64,000 bases of DNA from Diadema setosum. Lineage: Eukaryota; Echinodermata; Echinoidea; Diadematoida; Diadematidae. Below are positions 1 through 11,463 of the stretch, piece by piece (within the stretch, counting starts at the first letter, position 1; each line of letters starts with the position of its first letter). The notes beneath the pieces are model-generated. The model ran no database searches. It worked only from the letters and a program-made list of their open reading frames with translations, and had not been told where the DNA came from. The stretch covers positions 23,737,440 to 23,801,439 of the forward strand of contig NC_092688.1 of NCBI RefSeq assembly GCF_964275005.1, in the 5' to 3' direction. Made by a program: the position numbers and the translations under genes.

Positions 1-1553
1 TGTTTGGGTGGGTGTTTGAAAATTGAACTGTTATGCCGTTTGTCTGCACATGTAATTGTACATCGCATATTCATCTATGCATACATGTACATACAAGTGT
101 ACACATGTGTACGGTATGTTTTTGAGTTGTACAACTACCAAGAACTTGTTTACATATACTTTCTTTACATACAAAATCATTCATGAGAAGTACAGTATGT
201 TCTTTGGCCCATTTTGATAAAAATAAAACTAGTTCTGTTAATGCACATGAACATTTATACCTGTAGTTTGAACTGTGTAGCAATGAATTTATTTTCTTTT
301 TTTGAACTTCGAAGCAATTTTTTTTTTTTTTACCAAGAATTGTTGTAAAACACAACAAATGAAAAAAACAAAATCTACAGTGGGACCAGGAAGATTTCTT
401 TGTCATAACTTGTAACCAGTTTGTGTTAATCCTGTGTTTTTGATGTGTAATGAGAGTCTACTACACATGGTAATCAGACTGAAATGTGACATATCATATT
501 ATTTCTCTGACATCAACATTCAGAGTCAAACAGTTTACAATGTATTTTGTTTGAAATAATGCACTGTTATTGAACAATGATCATGAACTATCATGAATAT
601 ACAGTAAATGTATTGGATATTACAGTACTTGTACATGTACATATACAAATGAAAGTGTATAATGAAGGAATTTCAAGAGCATGGAGAAACTATAGAACAT
701 TTAATTTCAGTTCCTTATGAGTACTTGGTGGCACAGAGTATCCAACTTTGAAGGCACTTATACACCTGAGGAATTATTTTGAACGTCCTTCCCAGAGTGA
801 CAACTTTTTGACCTCATTATTGGCAGTTGGGAGTGGGTTGCTAGCTTTGAAACTTCCTTGGTAGTTGGTACAACATTAACAGTTTTACCATCATGGCCAA
901 ATTTTTATAATGAAGGCTTAAGAAGTAATGTGATTAAATAATGTACAAATTATATGTTCAAATTACACTACTTGTAGTCCATTTGTTTTCACTTTGCTGT
1001 CTGCTCTTACTGGACATGAAATGATGAAGACTACACAGTGTATTTAACAGAACATATATTGCACATGTACAATGTACATGTACACTGTACATTGTACATT
1101 TCAAAGTACAACAGTGATAAATTGACGTATTTTCTGACCACACCTCAACACTGAAAAAAAAAATCTTAACTTATTTACCAATAATCAGCCGCCATAAACG
1201 TGGAAAAAAGGGTAAAGTCTACTACATTGTAATTACAGCTGTATGTACAAGTATATGTACAATGTTTTAATTTGGATGTGAATTGTAATAGGGGGTTTAA
1301 TCAAATTGCTAACACGTGAGTGTGTGTATGTGTGTGTGTGTGCACATGCGTGTATGCGTTTGTGTGTGTGTGTGTGTGTGTGTGTGCACATGCGTGTATG
1401 CGTTTGTGTGTGTTGTGTGCATGGCCCACACATTTCCCAAGCATAATTTCATGCTGATATCCCCCTTAAATGCTTGTGAATTAGAAACAAACAAGTTGCT
1501 CTGTCATACAGTCTTTTGATATGAATAGGCCTACTTATCTAATAATGTATATA
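1..1553. other. Intergenic, no gene recognised
   Basis: No coding signature, splice pattern or RNA gene is recognisable. The stretch is AT-rich, has short palindromic runs of the TACATGTAC kind (around 635-650 and 1065-1100), and ends at the first inverted-repeat transposon. The open frames are short, low in complexity and show no family motif. Confidence 0.6.
1316..1412. repeat. (TG)n microsatellite
   Basis: An interrupted TG dinucleotide run, with the interruption GCACATGCGTGTATGCGTT appearing twice about 50 bases apart. This suggests a small internal duplication of the microsatellite. Confidence 0.95.
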
Positions 1554-2244
1554 TGTGACACTGCACCTCAAAACAAGCAAAAAGTCGCCAGACATGAATT
1601 TCAAGTTAAGACCATATTCTGAAAGAGCAGACTTTAAGCTTTAAAATGATGTACAACTCAAATCAAATTGACTCTCCTAACCTATCTAAATATTGGAAGG
1701 AAAGCGCAAACCCATGAAAAGTGTGAACTGAGAAAAGAGGCTCTGAAGTACAGTGTCTATTCAAGCGCTTAATCTTTACCAAACCGTGCTGGCTGTGCAA
1801 TGAATGGGACTAAAAACAGGAAGTAAACCGCCAGAGTAACAACAAAAAAAGGGATTATCAGATTAAACTGAAATTAAGCATGCCTCATTCACACATTCTG
1901 TCCTTAATTAATGCCAACTTTCAAAGCAGTAGTACTATCCTTTCAAAAGTTATTAGAGTTGAAGGTGAAGAGTGTGGACAAGGTTTTTCAGAAATGAAAA
2001 AGGGATTCTAAAGACACACCTAATCACACTATTCTACAAAAAATGTTCGAGATAAACTGCTAAAAAACACACTTTCCTGCCCGTTTTATGATCCCAAATT
2101 TTAGCATAATGTAAAAGAAGACCCGCTCTTTCAGAAAATATGAAAAACTCAAGTTCGGCTAGATTGACCCATTTCACTTATTTTCAGTCCTCACGCAAAA
2201 TCAGTGTGTGCGACTTTATGTTCGTTTTGAGGTGCACGGTCACA
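1554..2244 (+). mobile_element. TGTGACC-family inverted-repeat element, copy 1
   Basis: A 691-base non-coding element. Its left end TGTGACACTGCACCTCAAAA and its right end are inverted copies of each other over about 35 bases, with TA on both sides as the likely target duplication. Seven further copies and two fragments occur in the window. No transposase frame is present, so it is a non-autonomous DNA transposon. A TA target is typical of Tc1/mariner-like mobilisation, but the superfamily is inferred from the target alone. Confidence 0.85.
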
Positions 2245-2342
2245 TATACATGGAGCTACTATTTTGAGCAAATACAGGTATGGTTTGCCCAAAAAAAAGG
2301 GAAGATATGATTGGATATATATATATTTATGCATATGCAGAA

Positions 2343-2576
2343 GGGCAGTTCAACCAAAACTGTTCACTTCTGTAATTGCAGAGACCAATCTACCAATATC
2401 TCTGTAGCAAAAATGCCCTTAAGCGTCTTCATCTTGCTTTACTAAATTTAGCTTTATTATCATGAAGACTAACAGACAAAAGACTGAATGACGGGGTATT
2501 CTTACAACAGGGATATTGGTCTGATTGTCTCTGTTACAGAAATTATCAAAGCAAATAGTTTCGGTCTAACTGCCCA
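2343..2576. mobile_element. Small foldback element (about 234 bases)
   Basis: The ends are imperfect inverted repeats of about 75 bases, starting GGGCAGTTCAACCAAAACT on the left and its near-complement on the right. The arms also share a CAGAGA...CCAATAT block. There is no coding capacity. I read it as a MITE; its family is unknown. Confidence 0.6.
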
Positions 2577-2589
2577 GTAGGCCCTTCAT

Positions 2590-3550
2590 GAAGTGGTAAT
2601 AAAATGATAAAAGTTTTACAAACTTAGCGCAATTCTTTAAATTTAGACTGCTCTCTACTAACATTTGGGGAAAAGAACAAGCAAAAGAGGCATTTTCTGG
2701 TTCCTTACAATCATGTACTTCAAAACTTTCCACTACAAATTGTGTAATGTATCCCCTTCACCTTCTCCACCCCTGAATATGCTTGATATCTTGTATACCA
2801 TAGCTAAGTATGGTTCATAGAACCCACATCTCACAGCCCTGAGCTTATATTCCAAAATTACATTGTTACTTAGTGGGCCAGATAATATTGAAAACAGGTG
2901 CATACAAGTGCCTATGTCAATTAAAGAATTTCTTTAATTTCTGAATATTTCATCATACAATATTATTAATGAAGAATAATTAATGACAAAATTATTTCCT
3001 TTAATGAACATGATTGGCACAATCCCCCCAAAAAACAAACAAAAAACACATTGATCCCCTTTACCAACAATAACATCGCCAAACAAATCTTCCAACTCTT
3101 CTTGAGGTCCACATCTCACGACCTTCACAGAGTTCTTTGCAGTTTTATGTAGTGTTTGGACGTTAGAAGTGGCACATCACAAATCATACATCGGCGAGCT
3201 GGCGATTTGTAGCTAGCCATTTCCAATCTCAAGAATAATATTCAAGTAATCATCGAATCTGGGCACAACAAAGTCCAAAACACAACGTGAAAGTAGGTCC
3301 TAGATGACTGCAACCATAACTTTCAGCCAGTCAAAAACGTTGCACGAATCAGCTGTGCAACAATGCATGGTACGGATCACTGAAGTACCGAGTTTCGCAT
3401 TGCATTGTGATCAAAGAGTTGGCTCTTTGATTGTGATAATGTGTGTTGTGCAAAAATGCAGGCATCTCTGTGCACATAATTAGTAATTGTTGCAGATCGC
3501 ACTGTATTCACGGTGCAATGCACACAGCTGGCTGCAGATCGATCGATCCC
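2590..3550. other. Intergenic, no confident gene
   Basis: Nothing firm. On the minus strand around 3216-3060 an ATG-started 31-codon frame with a CMIC motif is followed, one frame off, by a second open stretch that ends at a GTAAAG donor-like site. This could be a decayed zinc-finger-type exon, but the frame break and lack of family support keep it unassigned. Confidence 0.4.
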
Positions 3551-3576
3551 ACAGATCCCACGATCCCACAGAGGGG

Positions 3577-4647
3577 AAAAGTAGTTATGTTTCTTTAAAT
3601 GTAAAGGGATTAAGAGAAAAGGGTAAAAGGCAGAGAATTTTTGCTTGGTGTAAGGAGAAAGGGGCAGATTTTGTATTTTTACAAGAAACATATAGTACAA
3701 GAGATGTAGAAGATAAATGGACATCGGAATGGAACGGTCAATGTGTTTATAGTCATGGAACCTCCCATAGTAAAGGAGTTTTGATTTTGGTTAATTCGTT
3801 AGTAATTTTATTGGAAATGAAAAAGGTGGTAAGTGATGTAGAAGGTAGATATATATTGATGTATTGTAATTTGAAAGGGTTAAGATTGATTTTATGTAAT
3901 GTGTATTTTCCTGTTAGGGGAAAAGAAAAAGAGCAAATACAAATGATAAAGAAGTTAGAGGGACTATTGAGGGAAATGAATAGAGAGGGGGTATCTGTTA
4001 TAATGGGAGGGGATTTTAATATGATCCGTAATGAAGAGTGTGATTATGTTGGTAGAAATAAGTCAATTTGTCAGAGTAGGTTTAATTTGGAAATTGATAA
4101 TTTTATGGAAGTATGGAATTTAGTAGATATTTGGAGGAAGAGAAATCCAACAAAAAAGCAATTTACATATAGACAGAAAGTACCATTTATGCAAAGTCGA
4201 TTGGATTATTGGTTAATTTCAGAAGATTTAGTAGACTTTGTGGTTAAATGTGAAATTATGTCTTCAATTGCTCTGGACCATTCCGCAATAGGGTTAGGGT
4301 TTTTGGATATCCGGGAAAATCAACTAAGAAATAGAAGTTCTTATTGGAAATTTAATAACAGTTTATGTAATGATATGGTTTATGTTCAGCAAATGAAGGA
4401 AGAAATTTTGAAATTAAAGAGAGATTTACAGGAAGAGATTCAGGATAAAAGAGTACTTTGGGATTTTTTGAAATGGAAAATTCGTCAATTTACACAAACG
4501 TACTCTAAGAAAATGTCTAAAAATAGAAAGGAAAGTAGAGAAAAATTGGAAAGAGAGGTAGCAGAGTTGGAGGATAGTTTGATATCTCAGCCAAATCAAG
4601 AAGTATGTAAGAGACTTGAAGAAAAAAAAAAGGGAATTACAGGTTAG
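3577..4647 (+). pseudogene. LINE endonuclease domain (APE type)
   Basis: This frame starts inside the domain at SLNVKGLRE, the usual first strand of an APE-type LINE endonuclease. The expected active-site blocks follow in order: LQETY, GGDFNMI, SRLDYWLIS and DHSAIGL. The domain nicks target DNA to prime reverse transcription. After the domain comes a lysine/glutamate-rich linker that looks helical. The frame is lost at an A-run near 4620-4630 (a run of ten or more A), where the reading continues in the next frame. This is a simple slippage-type frameshift between endonuclease and RT. No initiating methionine is required by the motifs, consistent with 5' truncation. Confidence 0.85.
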
Positions 4648-6502
4648 TTATGATTATGATAAGGAAGGAGTTAAGATTCGCTCCCGCGCCTCTTGGTATG
4701 AAGGAGGAGAAAGAGATGTGAGATATTTTACGCAATTAATGGAGTCAAATAGAAGAAAAACTAATATACAAAAATTGATTAATGAAAAGGGTGATATTAT
4801 TTATGATGAAACTGGTATAATTAATGAAATTAAGGATTTTTATAGTAGATTGTATGCTAAATCAGATGTAGTTTTGAATTCAGATAATGTGTTTTTTTCT
4901 GAGGACTTGCCCAGGTTATCTGAGGAGTCCAAAGATTATTGTGAAGGGTTAATAGTAGAAAGGGAGTGTATACAGGTGTTGGAAAAAATGAAACTGAATA
5001 AATCACCAGGGAATGATGGGTTAACGGTTGAATTTTATAGAATATTTTGGCCGGTTATCGGACAATTAGTAGTAGAAGCTTTAAATGAAGCGTATCATAA
5101 TGGGGAACTATCGGCTTCCCAAAGACAAGCAATGATTATTTTAATTGCAAAAGAAGGTAAAGATGTCTTGCAGATTAAGAATTATAGACCTATTTCTTTA
5201 TTAAATGTGGATTATAAAATTCTTTCTAAAGTTTTAACAATGAGAATTACAGAGGTTTTAGAGGAAATTATAATGGAAGATCAATTGGGGTTTTTGAAAG
5301 GTAGATATATAGGGGAAGCAACACGTATTATTGATGACATGATTTTCCATACTTCCCACTTTAAGTTACCAGGTTATTTGGTTGCAATTGATTTCGAAAA
5401 AGCCTTTGATTCCGTTGCTCACAGTTTTTTACAACAGGCCTTGTTATATTTTGGTTTTGGACCTGTATTCCGAAAATGGATTTCTACTCTTTATAATAAT
5501 GCTCTTAGCTGTGTTTTTAACGGGGGTAAATCGACAGGGTATTTTAAGATAGAAAAGGGGGTTCGACAAGGGGATCCACTGTCACCCTATCTGTTTATTT
5601 TATGTATAGAAGTGTTAGCGCATTCGATAAGAAAAGACAAGGAGATTTCAGGGTTATGTTTTGGAGGGAATTAAGTTAGACAAGTGCTTTATGCGGATGA
5701 TATTACATTTTTGGTACAAGATTTTGAGTCAATCAAGAGGATTGAATTTATTTTTGATTGTTTTCAACGGGTCTCTGGACTTAAACTTAATAAAGATAAG
5801 ATAAAAGTGTTGGAATTGGGAAGTAGTAAAGATAGTGCTTATGATTTTTCTTTTGGACAAAAAGTGATGGAGTTAAAGATTTTAGGGGAATATTTTATTT
5901 TGGATCCAGAGGTGAAAGAAAAATTGAATTATAAAGAAATACTTAGTAAAATAAAGAAATTATTAATATGGTGGAAGCAACGAGATTTGATATTAGTTGG
6001 TAAAATTCAGTTATTGAAGACTTTTATTTATTCTAAATTGATATATGTGGGGTCTCTAACTCCTTTGCCAGAATGTGTATATAAAGAACTGGATTTGGTT
6101 GTTTGGGAATTTATTTGGCAAGGGAAACCAAAAATTAAAAAAACTGTGTTGGTATTAGATTATGAACGCGGGGGAGTAAAATATATGCATTTTTCATCAT
6201 TGATAGACGCTCAAAGAGTAATGTGGGTTAAAAGGTTATTTTATGGTAAACAAGAAATGAAATGGAAACAATATTTTCAGTTTGTTACTAAACATATTGG
6301 AGGTAAATTTATATTTTGTTGTAACTATTTTATTTATCTTTTGAATTTGTCTATACCGCAATTTTACAGGGATCTGTTGAAAACATGGGTGAAAACAAGG
6401 GATTTCAGGGGTAATTATAATCAAATAAGGAAGGAAGTTTTGTTTAATAATAAAATGATTCGCATTGAGGGAAATGCAGTTTTGATGAAAAATTGTTTTT
6501 GA
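4616..6502 (+). pseudogene. LINE reverse transcriptase domain, one in-frame stop
   Basis: Reverse transcriptase that copies element RNA at the nicked target. The RT blocks are visible in order: NKSPGNDGL, YRPISLLNVDYKI, DQLGFLKGR, the catalytic block AIDFEKAFDSV, the GVRQGDPLSPYLF block, and the catalytic LYADD box. A TAA at 5672-5674 interrupts the frame a few codons before YADD; the same frame resumes directly after it, so a single substitution is the simplest reading. The C-terminal thumb-like part (WWKQRDLILVGKIQLLK) continues to about 6490. There a near-duplicate of GAAAAATTG shifts the frame. Confidence 0.9.
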
Positions 6503-7339
6503 AAAATTGTTTTAGATTGGAACATATAATGGATAGGAATGGTAAATTATTTTCGGTTGAATATTTTAATAATAAAGGATTTAATTATTTGAATATTTTG
6601 AGTATTCAGAAGATATATGAGGCGCTTCCAGTTGGTTGGAAAAGGAATACAGAGAACACAGAGATAGAGAAGAATACAAATGTAGATGAAATGACTTTTA
6701 TAAGAAACGGGAAGGAAATTCCTCTGGAAAAGATTACCTCTAAAGACATTTATGTTGAATTAGTGAAGAAAGTAAGTGATGATTCTTCGGTGATATAAAA
6801 AATGAGAAATTTATATTTTTTGTGATTTTTCTAATAGGGATATAAAATGTATTTTTAGTAGGATAAGAAGTAGCACTTTGAGTTCTGCTTTGAGGGATTT
6901 CCAATATAGATTATTGCATGGAATAGTGTACACAAATCATCAATTATTTCAGTTTAAGTTCGTAAATGATAATTTATGTTCTTTTTGTCATAATGAGAAA
7001 GAGACGTATAAACATATATTTTATACATGTGATTTTGCTAGGAAAGTTTGGGGAAAATGTAGTACTTTCTTTGAATATGTTGATTTGCAACAGTTGAGTT
7101 GGGAAGAGATCTTTTTCGGTATAGAGCTACCAGATAAAGGAAAAGCTCAGTTAGTTAACCATGTTATAATTTTGGTGAAGAAATTGCTTTTTTTAGGAAG
7201 GAAAAATAAGACACCCCCAACGGAATATTTCATTAAAAGGTCTATAGAGCAGGATAGGTTAGAAGAAGAAAAATTAGCAGTTATACGTAATACGTTGTCA
7301 ATACATTTACAAAAGTGGGAAAACTGGAAAAAGAATTGA
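6493..7339 (+). pseudogene. LINE C-terminal region with CCHC zinc knuckle
   Basis: The element's C-terminal coding part runs in two frames, 6493-6798 and about 6878-7339, broken around 6800-6880. The second piece holds the CCHC knuckle CSFCHNEKETYKHIFYTC (C-x2-C-x8-H-x4-C), preceded by ALRDFQYRLLHGI, a block common upstream of this knuckle in L1/Tx1-like elements. The end is lysine-rich. The stop at about 7339 starts the 3' UTR. Confidence 0.85.
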
Positions 7340-7973
7340 GAATTTGCTTTACGTTTATTTAACAGAGTATGGTCTGCCGCACATCCACCAGGAAATGCCT
7401 TTTCCACGCACTCGTATTAAGTGTTATAATGTAAGTCAGGACACACAGGTTTCAGTTGCTTTTGAGGTTTTGTTGTGATGGGGGTTCTGGAAGGGGGAGG
7501 GGGGATGGGGTGGGGTAGTAAGGGGGAGAATGGACGGGGGTATTGAGTAGGGGTGGCGAGGGGGTTGTTTTTGTTTTGTTTTTTAACAAAAAACTTCAAT
7601 CAATGGATATTGATATTTTAGGTTGGATTGTATGAAAGCTGAAAAGAAATATTTTTGGGGTAAGTGATTCAGTTAATAGAATTTATTATGTATTGAAAGA
7701 AAAAAATTGTTAAGAGATTGAGAAATTAGTAATGTAAAACCAGAAAAGAAGAGATGTTTATATGGATTGTATATATTGATTGTGAAAAAAATGTACCAGA
7801 GTGTATCAAAACATGTTCAACCGATGTAAAGTTTTGGTATCAGTGTGGCATCCAATGTTGAAAAGGACTATAAAATTGGTCCGGAGATTTTTGTATCAAT
7901 TTATTTGTATATTATGTTTCCATTGATGAAGAATAAAATATTCTTTAAAACAAAAAAAAGAACTCTTTTCTGT
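7340..7973 (+). other. LINE 3' UTR
   Basis: Non-coding tail of the LINE. It has a G-rich stretch (7490-7560) and an AATAAA near 7932, before an A-rich end around 7955. G-rich 3' UTR tracts are common in L1-like elements. Confidence 0.6.
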
Positions 7974-8074
7974 GATCGATCCCTTAGTTTTCATGCATAC
8001 GCAATGAGCTTGCGAGAGATAGGGCATTACGTCAGCATACCTAATATGAACTTTTGACCCTACGCACTGTCAAA

Positions 8075-8207
8075 CCATTCTGGACGTTTTTTTTTTTTTT
8101 CGGACAGGTTTGTTGGCGCCCTCATCGATATCGAGCGGTTACAGGGGATAGCGCGATAAGCTGTGGAGCGCGCGTGGATGCGTAATGATAAAAAAACGTC
8201 CAGAATC
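8075..8207. mobile_element. Very small MITE-like inverted repeat (133 bases)
   Basis: ATTCTGGACGTTTTTTT at 8075 and its exact complement at 8191-8207 bracket a GC-richer core. There are no coding sequences. Flanking duplication is not clear. Confidence 0.5.
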
Positions 8208-8402
8208 TGGACTAGCATGTGACATCTAAGTTATTCACACACTGCAGTAGTCTTCTCATCCAGCGGTTACTGCACAAAAACTTCAAAAATGCATAACTTT
8301 TGAACGGATTGTACGATTTTCCTCAAACTTTCACTGATGTGTTCTACTAATATTGCTACATTCTCTCAATCCTTATGTTTATGAAGGTGAACTTGTCCTT
8401 TA
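8208..8402 (-). mobile_element. Single arm of the AAAGGACAAGTTCACC foldback family
   Basis: This segment matches one arm of the palindromic element at 39627-40185 (shared CAGTAGTCTTCTCATCCAGC and CGGATTGTACGATTTTCCTC-type blocks, and an end complementary to AAAGGACAAGTTCACC). Only one arm is present, so it is a truncated copy. Confidence 0.65.
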
Positions 8403-8572
8403 AATCGACCCGTGACCGACGGGAACTCAACAGAGCATCGCTCGGGCATCACTAAGGTTTTACAGCCTGCTCGACCTCTCTAAAAACTAGGCAGTGACAA
8501 AATTTCAGCGACGACCGAGCAGACTACAAATCGGTCGGTCGCCGCTCTGAGTTGTGACCGTAGCCTTATAGG

Positions 8573-8737
8573 AAAGCAGCGGCAGATCCAGAAGGGGGCG
8601 CACCGGGCGCGCGCCCCCTCTTTATTTTTGATACAAACAAAAGAAATAAAAAGAAAAATGGGGGAGGGGGTGCGTGCGCCTCCTCCTTAATTTTGCAAAG
8701 GCGCCTCCCCTTTACGGGATTCTTGGATCCGCCCCTG
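8573..8737. mobile_element. GGCGGATCC-type MITE, copy A only
   Basis: A palindromic element of about 165 bases with inverted ends built on GGC(G/A)GATCCAGAA and GC-rich inner parts. Copy B lacks it at the matching position near 49320, so it entered copy A after duplication or was lost from B. Confidence 0.6.
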
Positions 8738-8741
8738 GAAA

Positions 8742-8866
8742 AGTCCATTTTGTATCAAGTAATACATCATTTCAAAGCTAAGAGTCTGCTTTTTCAGAAT
8801 CTGCCCTTAAAACTAAAAATCCATGCCTGGCGACGTTTTGCTGGTTTTGAGGTGCAGGGTCATACA
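8742..8866 (-). mobile_element. TGTGACC-family end fragment (predates the duplication)
   Basis: About 125 bases matching one end of the 690-base family (CATGCCTGGCGAC... GAGGTGCAGGGTCA). The same truncated fragment sits at 49326-49453 in copy B, so it was already there when the segment duplicated. Confidence 0.7.
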
Positions 8867-8881
8867 TGTGTATGTGTGTGT

Positions 8882-9362
8882 GTGTCAAATTATGCTAAAA
8901 TGCATGGGAAAAAAGTTGCACTTAACGTTATATTAAGGATATTGTGTACATTTCGTATGCAAGTTAGCAAATGACTTTTTGAATTGTTATGTAATTCTCA
9001 GGAATTTCTTCAGGTTCAATGTGCTTCCCTATTAAACAGATGTTATGCATACTTTTTAAACAATAGGCCTTTTCAATATGAAAATGTTGGTCGAAGCCAC
9101 GTGCTTTTTAATTCCAATTTGGGTTGATCACATTAATGTGCTTATGGCCATTTTGTATCATGCTGGTTCTGCAATTTTTGAGAGAGGGAGAGCTACAGCT
9201 TTCCTTAAAGCTGGGGTTCCGGTTAAGGAACATAAGGAAACTTAGAGCAAAGTTTCAGGAAACTGGAGAGGTCAAAGATCTGATTGTTTGATTATTTGTG
9301 TAAAAGTCAAGCAAATCACTTAAGTGCAACTTTTTTTTCCATGCAGTTTGACATAAAATACA
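8882..9362. repeat. Inverted-repeat-bounded insertion, copy A only
   Basis: Arms of about 38 bases share AAAAAAGTTGCACTTAA and its complement. The internal 400 bases have no coding signature. Copy B has only a CA repeat at this site. Confidence 0.5.
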
Positions 9363-9490
9363 TTTTTTCACGCCAATAATGATATCTGATGGCAATGATA
9401 TGCCATTCATGTTATAAGTAATAAAATTCCCTATCCATTCCCGTTTTAATTATGATATTATCATATATATATATATATATGTATATATAT

Positions 9491-9735
9491 GCAGAGTTTG
9501 TTTGCAAAAACCGATAAGTCCATTTTTGAAGATTTTGAAGTACGGTATCTGTCATAAAATACAATATAATACCTTTTAAATGATATATTGGTCACTACAC
9601 ATAAAGGTACATTTTTGAAGTTATGGTCAAAAGAAGTAAAAATGTTTTTATTATTCTCTTTATTTTTCTTGACCTTTAATCGCAAATATCTCCATTTAAC
9701 AAATATGGACTTATCGGTTTTTGCAAACAAACACT

Positions 9736-9738
<3 letters not shown>
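9491..9738. mobile_element. MITE with GTTTGTTTGCAAAAACCG ends, in a (TA)n tract
   Basis: About 245 bases with nearly perfect inverted ends of 28 or more bases (GTTTGTTTGCAAAAACCGAT). It is flanked on both sides by TA repeats (9463-9490 and 9739-9785), which fits insertion into a TA microsatellite. The open frames over it are non-coding translations of the element and microsatellite. Confidence 0.65.

Positions 9739-9785
<47 letters not shown>
9739..9785. repeat. (TA)n microsatellite
   Basis: An uninterrupted AT dinucleotide run. The isoleucine/tyrosine open frames across it are artefacts. Confidence 0.95.
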
Positions 9786-9787
<2 letters not shown>

Positions 9788-9799
9788 CCAATAAAAGGC

Positions 9800-10831
9800 A
9801 ACAAGTGAACTACTACAACGTCTGCTAAGTATTCCTCTTCCTTTGGCACGACTATAAATATTTGTGTGTACGCAAGTGTGTGGGTGGCTGGGTGTGTGTA
9901 TGTTGTGTGTTTCCACATGCTTTTATATTTACTCGGAACTTGCACGTCGTCTGTAAATGGGAACGAACATTCTCATCATCTAGAACACAACTTTGTCTGC
10001 ATACCCTTGCAAACCGATACAGGCCTAACTAGTAGAACACGTAGAATTTTATGAATTTGTGATGTTTGCATGCATCATGACTACATGTACGTTTAATCAG
10101 ATTCAAACTATTAATGTCCTTTGTGTAATGTTCGGTTTTTCACATACTATTTTGATTTTGTATGTTCCAAAACACATGCGTTCGCGACCAAAGCCAAGAA
10201 GGCCAAACGCTTGGCAAATAAAGTGCGGAGAAGCTAAATCACGTATTAATTGACCCTATTTTATTCCTTAACTTGCATGCATATGCATATCACGAACCAA
10301 TGCAGAACGATTTACATTTATCCACCTAATTTATCCTTGCGCCTATTACAGTGGATCCACAGTGACCGCGGCTGTAAAGTTTCAACGACAGTCACACTAA
10401 CGTTTAGCAACATCACGTTTGTAAAATGCATCATACATTGTACACTGTCCCTTTGTAATGCAATGTACACAATACCTGATACTTACTCAGTATTTGAACG
10501 ATTGAAGCAAATAAAAGATAAATCATAATAACTTATATCGTATGCATTTCTTTCGACCTTTGTTATGCTCTTCCTATTTTAAATGTGCCATTTATTCATT
10601 ATTGAATGCTTACAATTCACACATGGTGTATATGCCTGTCATACTCACTGTTGAATGACTCGTGGACCAGTTGGTCAGATTCCTGGTCTACCTGGCTGGG
10701 ACATGTCCATTTTTGAGAGTTCCTTCTTTCAGACTCTAGCTCGCCAAATGGTTCTGATTGAAAACAGTTTGTATAAATTTATTGCGTACAACAGCAGCGT
10801 CATATTCCCGGGTTTGCTCGAGACTACAGAT

Positions 10832-10875
<44 letters not shown>

Positions 10876-11376
10876 AATAAACGTCAGATCTGAAGAAAGA
10901 CACAGTCTTAAATGTCTGTTCATTGTCTTACTAGCATCCAAGAAATCCGGGTTTTTCATAGATGTAAAACGAAATGATGGTCACCTGGGAAAGCTGTAAC
11001 TAATATGCTCTGTTTAAGAATGATCATCCAATCCTTGTTACGTACAGTACTGTAATTGTGACAATGCTAATTCTGATAAGACTACAAATCACATTTTGAC
11101 ACTGACACTAAAAATAACTTAGTGCAAAATACAAACTAAAAAGATTTTGTTCTGTTATACTTTACTTTACTCATTCCTTGTTTACAAATGATAAGGACGT
11201 GGTCAGCAAACACCCTTTATCAATAATGTAGTACTGTAATCATGCCATTCAAAAACATAATGTTCGTGCAAAAAGAGAACTCTTCTGCTCTTGATTCCCT
11301 AAAACAATGTTATTTAAGCATTATGACACACAAAACATCAACACAAATTTACTTATAATTGTACTAGTAGGCTCAC
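9800..11376. other. Intron/3' flank of half-gene A, no exon seen
   Basis: Collinear with copy B 49540-52430 (minus its inserted element). I searched the minus strand for CCP, stalk or transmembrane exons matching the complete gene and saw none. A pure T run lies at 10832-10874. Confidence 0.55.
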
Positions 11377-11463
11377 CTTGACATTTGAGTCTAACAGCCT
11401 TATTCGATGAACAGTCAGTGAGTGTCAGTTGACAATCCATCAAACGTTGATACGTGCCACCAG
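11377..11463 (-). CDS. Paralogue A exon 4: second half of SRCR domain
   Basis: An 87-base exon between acceptor GCATAG and donor GTGAGC, phase 1 in and 1 out. It encodes the end of the SRCR fold with its last three cysteines (MDC, TDC, LKC). It differs from copy B by TLTD in place of TPAD. Confidence 0.85.

Larger units (their letters stand above)
3551..7973 (+). mobile_element. Tx1/L1-like non-LTR retrotransposon, ORF2 region and 3' UTR
   Basis: A plus-strand LINE with an apurinic-type endonuclease, reverse transcriptase and C-terminal zinc knuckle in normal order, followed by about 620 bases of non-coding 3' sequence ending in an A-rich stretch. No ORF1 is seen, so the element is 5'-truncated close to the endonuclease start. 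The 10-mer GATCGATCCC at 3541-3550 recurs at 7974-7983 and may be the target duplication, although the A-rich tail does not abut it. Coding damage is small for its length: two frameshifts, one nonsense codon and one short broken stretch. Its strong T/A-ending codon use differs from the receptor gene. The clade (Tx1 group of L1-like elements) is judged from motif wording, not from a tree. Confidence 0.85.

Noticed and set aside
1316..1519. Open frames over the TG repeat (Val/Cys-rich and Thr/His-rich)
   Set aside because: They are translations of a dinucleotide microsatellite on both strands, without any motif.
2934..3216. Minus-strand possible exon with CMIC motif and a following acidic stretch
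   Set aside because: The two open parts are in different frames, no domain is recognisable, and no partner exon is visible. Left as unassigned sequence.
9461..9945. Long Ile/Tyr frames on both strands
   Set aside because: They read through (TA)n tracts and a MITE.
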